Source: an uncultured Thermomicrobiales bacterium (GTDB lineage: Bacteria; Chloroflexota; Chloroflexia; Thermomicrobiales; UBA6265). Taken from it: a stretch of DNA of 9,632 nt. The notes under the pieces were generated by a model. That model was not told the DNA's origin. It saw only the letters and a program-made list of their open reading frames with translations, and did no database searches. Made by a program: the position numbers and the translations under genes. The stretch lies in the NCBI GenBank assembly GCA_902806395.1, contig CADCWH010000068.1, positions 1-9,632 of the forward strand. Reading direction: 5' to 3'. How positions within the stretch are numbered: the stretch's first letter is position 1; the number at the start of each line of letters is the position of its first letter. Of the stretch, positions 7,142 to 9,632 are shown in pieces.

Positions 7142-9632
7142 CTACGAGCAGCCGAGGCTGTTGCCGCAGTTCAGGCACTTGTAGCAGGCGCCGTTGCGGA
7201 CGGTGATGTGGCCGCAGACATCGCAGAAGGGGGCGTCACCCATCATGTTCGAGAGGTGGGCGTCCATCTGGTTGACCATGCCAGCTATGGGGCTGGCCAG
7301 TGGAGCTTCGGCGACGGCATTGGCGGTCGTCGATCCGGCGAGGCGCGGCATGCTCCCCAGCGGTTCGTGATGGCCGTGCCCGTTGCCGTTGCCATTCCCG
7401 TTGGTGGTGCCGTTGCCGCTCCCGACCGAGGCCGGAGCCATGGCGGCAGTGGCTGGCGCTGGGGGCGAGACGTGGGGGGCGTCGGCCATCGCCACCGAGG
7501 CGCCGGTCCCGCTGGCCATGCCGGGTTCACCTGCCCCGAGGTCGGCCTGGGCGGTGCCATGGGAGGTCCCTCCCCCGGTCGGGTCAGACGATCCGGCCGG
7601 GCCGCCCTGCCCGACGGACGCCGGGGCGGCCGGTCCGGATTGGGTCATCGCGGGTGAACCGGTGCCGGACAGGACGTCATCGGGAGTTTGGGCCGGTTCG
7701 GGCTGGACGTGGACCAGATCGGTGCGGCCCTCGTATTCCAGGCCAAGGACCCGGAAGACGAAGTCGATGATCGAGGTGGCGGTCTTGATGTTGGGGTGGC
7801 CGCTGACCATCCCCTGTGGCTCGAAGCGGGTGAAGGTGAAGGTGTCGATGAACTCCTCCAGGGGGACGCCGTATTGGAGGCCCTTGGAGACGGCGATCGC
7901 GAAGCAGTTGATCATCGAGCGGAAGGCGGCGCCCTCCTTGTGCATGTCGATGAAGATCTCGCCGAGGGTGCCGTCCTCGTACTCGCCGGTCCGCAGGTAG
8001 ACCTTCTGGCCGGCGACGCGAGCCTCCTGGGTGAAGCCGTTGCGCTTGGATGGCAGGCGATGGCGGTGGGCACCGGAGGCCGCCGGCGACGCCGCCACCG
8101 GGGTAGCGACCATCGATCGGGTGGCCGGGATGACCTCGGGCATCACCGGCGCGGCCATGGCAGCCGGGGCCATCGCCGGGGCAGCGGCCGGGACATCGCC
8201 AGGCTTGGCCGTCTCGACGGCAGCCAGGGCCTTGGCGACGGCGACCGCGACGGCCTCGTCGATCCGGGCCTGGATGGCGGCCTCGGCGACGATCGGGTCC
8301 TCGGCCTCGTCATCCTGGGACACGTCGCTCTTGGTCGAGAGGGGCTGACTCAGCTTGGAGCCGTCCCGGTAGAGGGCCAGGGCCTTGATGCCGTGCTTCC
8401 AGCTCTGGAGGTAGGCGTCCTCGATGTCGGCGACGGTGGCCTCGTGGGGCATGTTGAGGGTCTTGGAGATGGCGCCGGAGAGGAAGCTCTGGGCGGCGGC
8501 CATCATCCCGATGTGACCCATCGCGGAGATGTAGCGCTGGCCCTTGGTGCCGCAGCGGTTGGCACAGTCGAAGACGGGAAGGTGCTCGTCCCGCAGGTGG
8601 GGGGCGCCCTCGATCGTCATCGTGCCGCAGATGACCTCGTTGGCCTCGGCGATCTGTTTGCGGCTGAACCCGAGGGCGGCCAGCAGGTCGAAGCCCGGGG
8701 CCGAGGCGGTGGCCATGTTGATGCCGACCCGGGCCAGCGCGGCCTCACCGAGGGACCAGGCGTTGAAGGCGAAGCCCAACTCGAAGGTGCCCGGCAGGGC
8801 ACGCTCGACCGCGTCGAGGTCCTCGGCGCTGAAGCCGCGCTCAGCCAGGGTGTGGCGGTTGACGTGCGGCGCACCATCCAGGGAGAGCGTGCCCAGGACG
8901 TAGGTCAGGATGTCCTTCCGCTCCGCGGCCGAGTAGCCGAGGTTGCGGAGGGCGGGGTCGAGGCTCTGGTTGGCGATCTTGAAGTACCCGCCCCCGGCCA
9001 GCTTCTTGAACTTCACCAGGGCGAAGTCGGGCTCCACGCCGGTGGTGTCGCAGTCCATCAGCAGGCCGATGGTGCCGGTCGGGGCGAGCAACGTCGTCTG
9101 GGCGTTGCGGTAGCCGTGGCGCTCGCCGCCGTCGAGGGCAACGTCCCAGGCGCGGCGGGCGGCGGCCAGGATGTCGGCCGGGGCTCCGGCCTCGTTGATC
9201 CCCATCGGGAGGTTCGCCAGATCCTCGTACTCGGCCGGGGCGGCGTCGTGGGCGGCGCGGCGGTGGTTGCGGATGACACGCAGCATGTCGTCGCGGTTGG
9301 CGGCGAAGCCGGGGAAGGGGCCGAGGTGGGCGGCCATCTCGGCGCTGGCGGCGTAGCTCTCGCCGGTCATCAGGGCGGTCACGGCGCCGGTGTAGGCGCG
9401 GGCGGCATCGGAGTCGTAGGGCAGGCCGAGGCGCATCAGCACGGAGCCGATGTTGGCGTAGCCGAGGCCGAGGGTGCGGAAGTCGAAGGAGCGGCGGGCG
9501 ATGTCCTCGCTCGGGAACTGGGCCATCAGGACGCTGATCTCGAGGACGATCGTCCAGAGCCGGGCGGCGTGGCGGAAGCCGTCGACGTCGAAGGCGTTGG
9601 TCTCGGTATCCATGAACTGGAGCAGGTTCAGG
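7142..9632 (-). CDS. nrdJ: Vitamin B12-dependent (class II) ribonucleotide reductase, 3' part
   Basis: Reduces ribonucleotides to deoxyribonucleotides using an adenosylcobalamin-generated thiyl radical, without oxygen dependence. The 5' end lies beyond the right edge; 829 residues are seen. Numbered from Met at 9613, the barrel domain has PTGTIGLLMDCDTTG at 178-192, ALVKFKKLAGGG at 198-209, and HLPVFDCANRCG at 344-355, then SKTLNMPHEATVADIEDAY and ALALYRDGSKLSQPL up to about 425. An Ala/Pro-rich linker spans about 430-515. The TSCPD domain follows (about 517-630), with RLPSKRNG, YLRTGEYEDGTLGEIF, LQYGVPLEEF and FTRFEPQG. A second, Gly/Ser/Ala/Asn-rich linker of about 160 residues includes NGNGNGNGHGHH. 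The end is a Cys-rich ribbon (Cys797, 800, 810, 813, 816) finishing GCS, probably zinc-binding and/or redox shuttling. By family knowledge the N-P-C-x-E active loop should lie shortly beyond the edge. No frameshift is seen; the stop is TAG 7144-7142. Confidence 0.96.
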   Translation of the reverse strand, partial: LNLLQFMDTETNAFDVDGFRHAARLWTIVLEISVLMAQFPSEDIARRSFDFRTLGLGYANIGSVLMRLGLPYDSDAARAYTGAVTALMTGESYAASAEMAAHLGPFPGFAANRDDMLRVIRNHRRAAHDAAPAEYEDLANLPMGINEAGAPADILAAARRAWDVALDGGERHGYRNAQTTLLAPTGTIGLLMDCDTTGVEPDFALVKFKKLAGGGYFKIANQSLDPALRNLGYSAAERKDILTYVLGTLSLDGAPHVNRHTLAERGFSAEDLDAVERALPGTFELGFAFNAWSLGEAALARVGINMATASAPGFDLLAALGFSRKQIAEANEVICGTMTIEGAPHLRDEHLPVFDCANRCGTKGQRYISAMGHIGMMAAAQSFLSGAISKTLNMPHEATVADIEDAYLQSWKHGIKALALYRDGSKLSQPLSTKSDVSQDDEAEDPIVAEAAIQARIDEAVAVAVAKALAAVETAKPGDVPAAAPAMAPAAMAAPVMPEVIPATRSMVATPVAASPAASGAHRHRLPSKRNGFTQEARVAGQKVYLRTGEYEDGTLGEIFIDMHKEGAAFRSMINCFAIAVSKGLQYGVPLEEFIDTFTFTRFEPQGMVSGHPNIKTATSIIDFVFRVLGLEYEGRTDLVHVQPEPAQTPDDVLSGTGSPAMTQSGPAAPASVGQGGPAGSSDPTGGGTSHGTAQADLGAGEPGMASGTGASVAMADAPHVSPPAPATAAMAPASVGSGNGTTNGNGNGNGHGHHEPLGSMPRLAGSTTANAVAEAPLASPIAGMVNQMDAHLSNMMGDAPFCDVCGHITVRNGACYKCLNCGNSLGCS

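Noticed and set aside
7383..8000. Plus-strand open frame of 205 codons opposite nrdJ
   Set aside because: Complement of the TSCPD domain and linker of NrdJ; the minus strand is clearly the coding strand.

Overview
The window is a 9.6 kb piece of a GC-rich bacterial chromosome. It uses GTG and TTG starts freely and has good Shine-Dalgarno sites. The gene set (a long B12-dependent ribonucleotide reductase with a C-terminal zinc ribbon, GMP synthase, PurN, a DinB-like protein, MOSC and DCC proteins) would suit a Chloroflexota/Thermomicrobia-like organism. That placement is an inference from composition and gene style, not something the sequence proves. I see no transposase, integrase, phage structural gene, CRISPR array, tRNA or rRNA.

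Layout from left to right. A possible C-terminal tail of a plus-strand gene enters from the left edge (3-104). It faces a minus-strand gene (208-735) for a small two-helix membrane protein whose C-terminus resembles the alpha-CTD/helix-hairpin-helix fold. Next comes a 357-base non-coding stretch with a good minus-strand promoter, then the decapitated 3' end of a short-chain dehydrogenase gene (1093-1242), which overlaps the stop of guaA. GMP synthase guaA (1238-2953, minus) and a RusA-type Holliday junction resolvase (3076-3588, minus) lie in tandem, each with its own promoter candidate. Diverging from rusA are two plus-strand genes: a DinB-superfamily protein (3848-4324) and the GAR transformylase purN (4443-5189). 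A minus-strand MOSC-domain gene (5248-5913) converges on purN. A 409-base divergent spacer separates MOSC from a plus-strand DCC/DUF393 thiol oxidoreductase gene (TTG start, 6323-6727). A 414-base convergent spacer follows, holding two inverted repeats and a possible 45-residue ORF. The last 2.5 kb is the 3' part of the class II ribonucleotide reductase nrdJ (minus, 5' end beyond the right edge).

Functionally, guaA, purN and nrdJ share a nucleotide-supply theme (GMP synthesis, de novo purine ring assembly, deoxynucleotide production), and rusA adds recombination/repair. They are on different strands with separate control, so this is a loose neighbourhood rather than one operon. I found no clear novel multi-gene system. 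The items most worth a second look are the membrane-tethered alpha-CTD-like protein, the SDR gene remnant fused against guaA, the inverted repeat embracing the rusA promoter, the two long low-complexity linkers of NrdJ, and the perfect 16-bp hairpin after nrdJ, whose 3' arm supplies the start codon of a possible small ORF.
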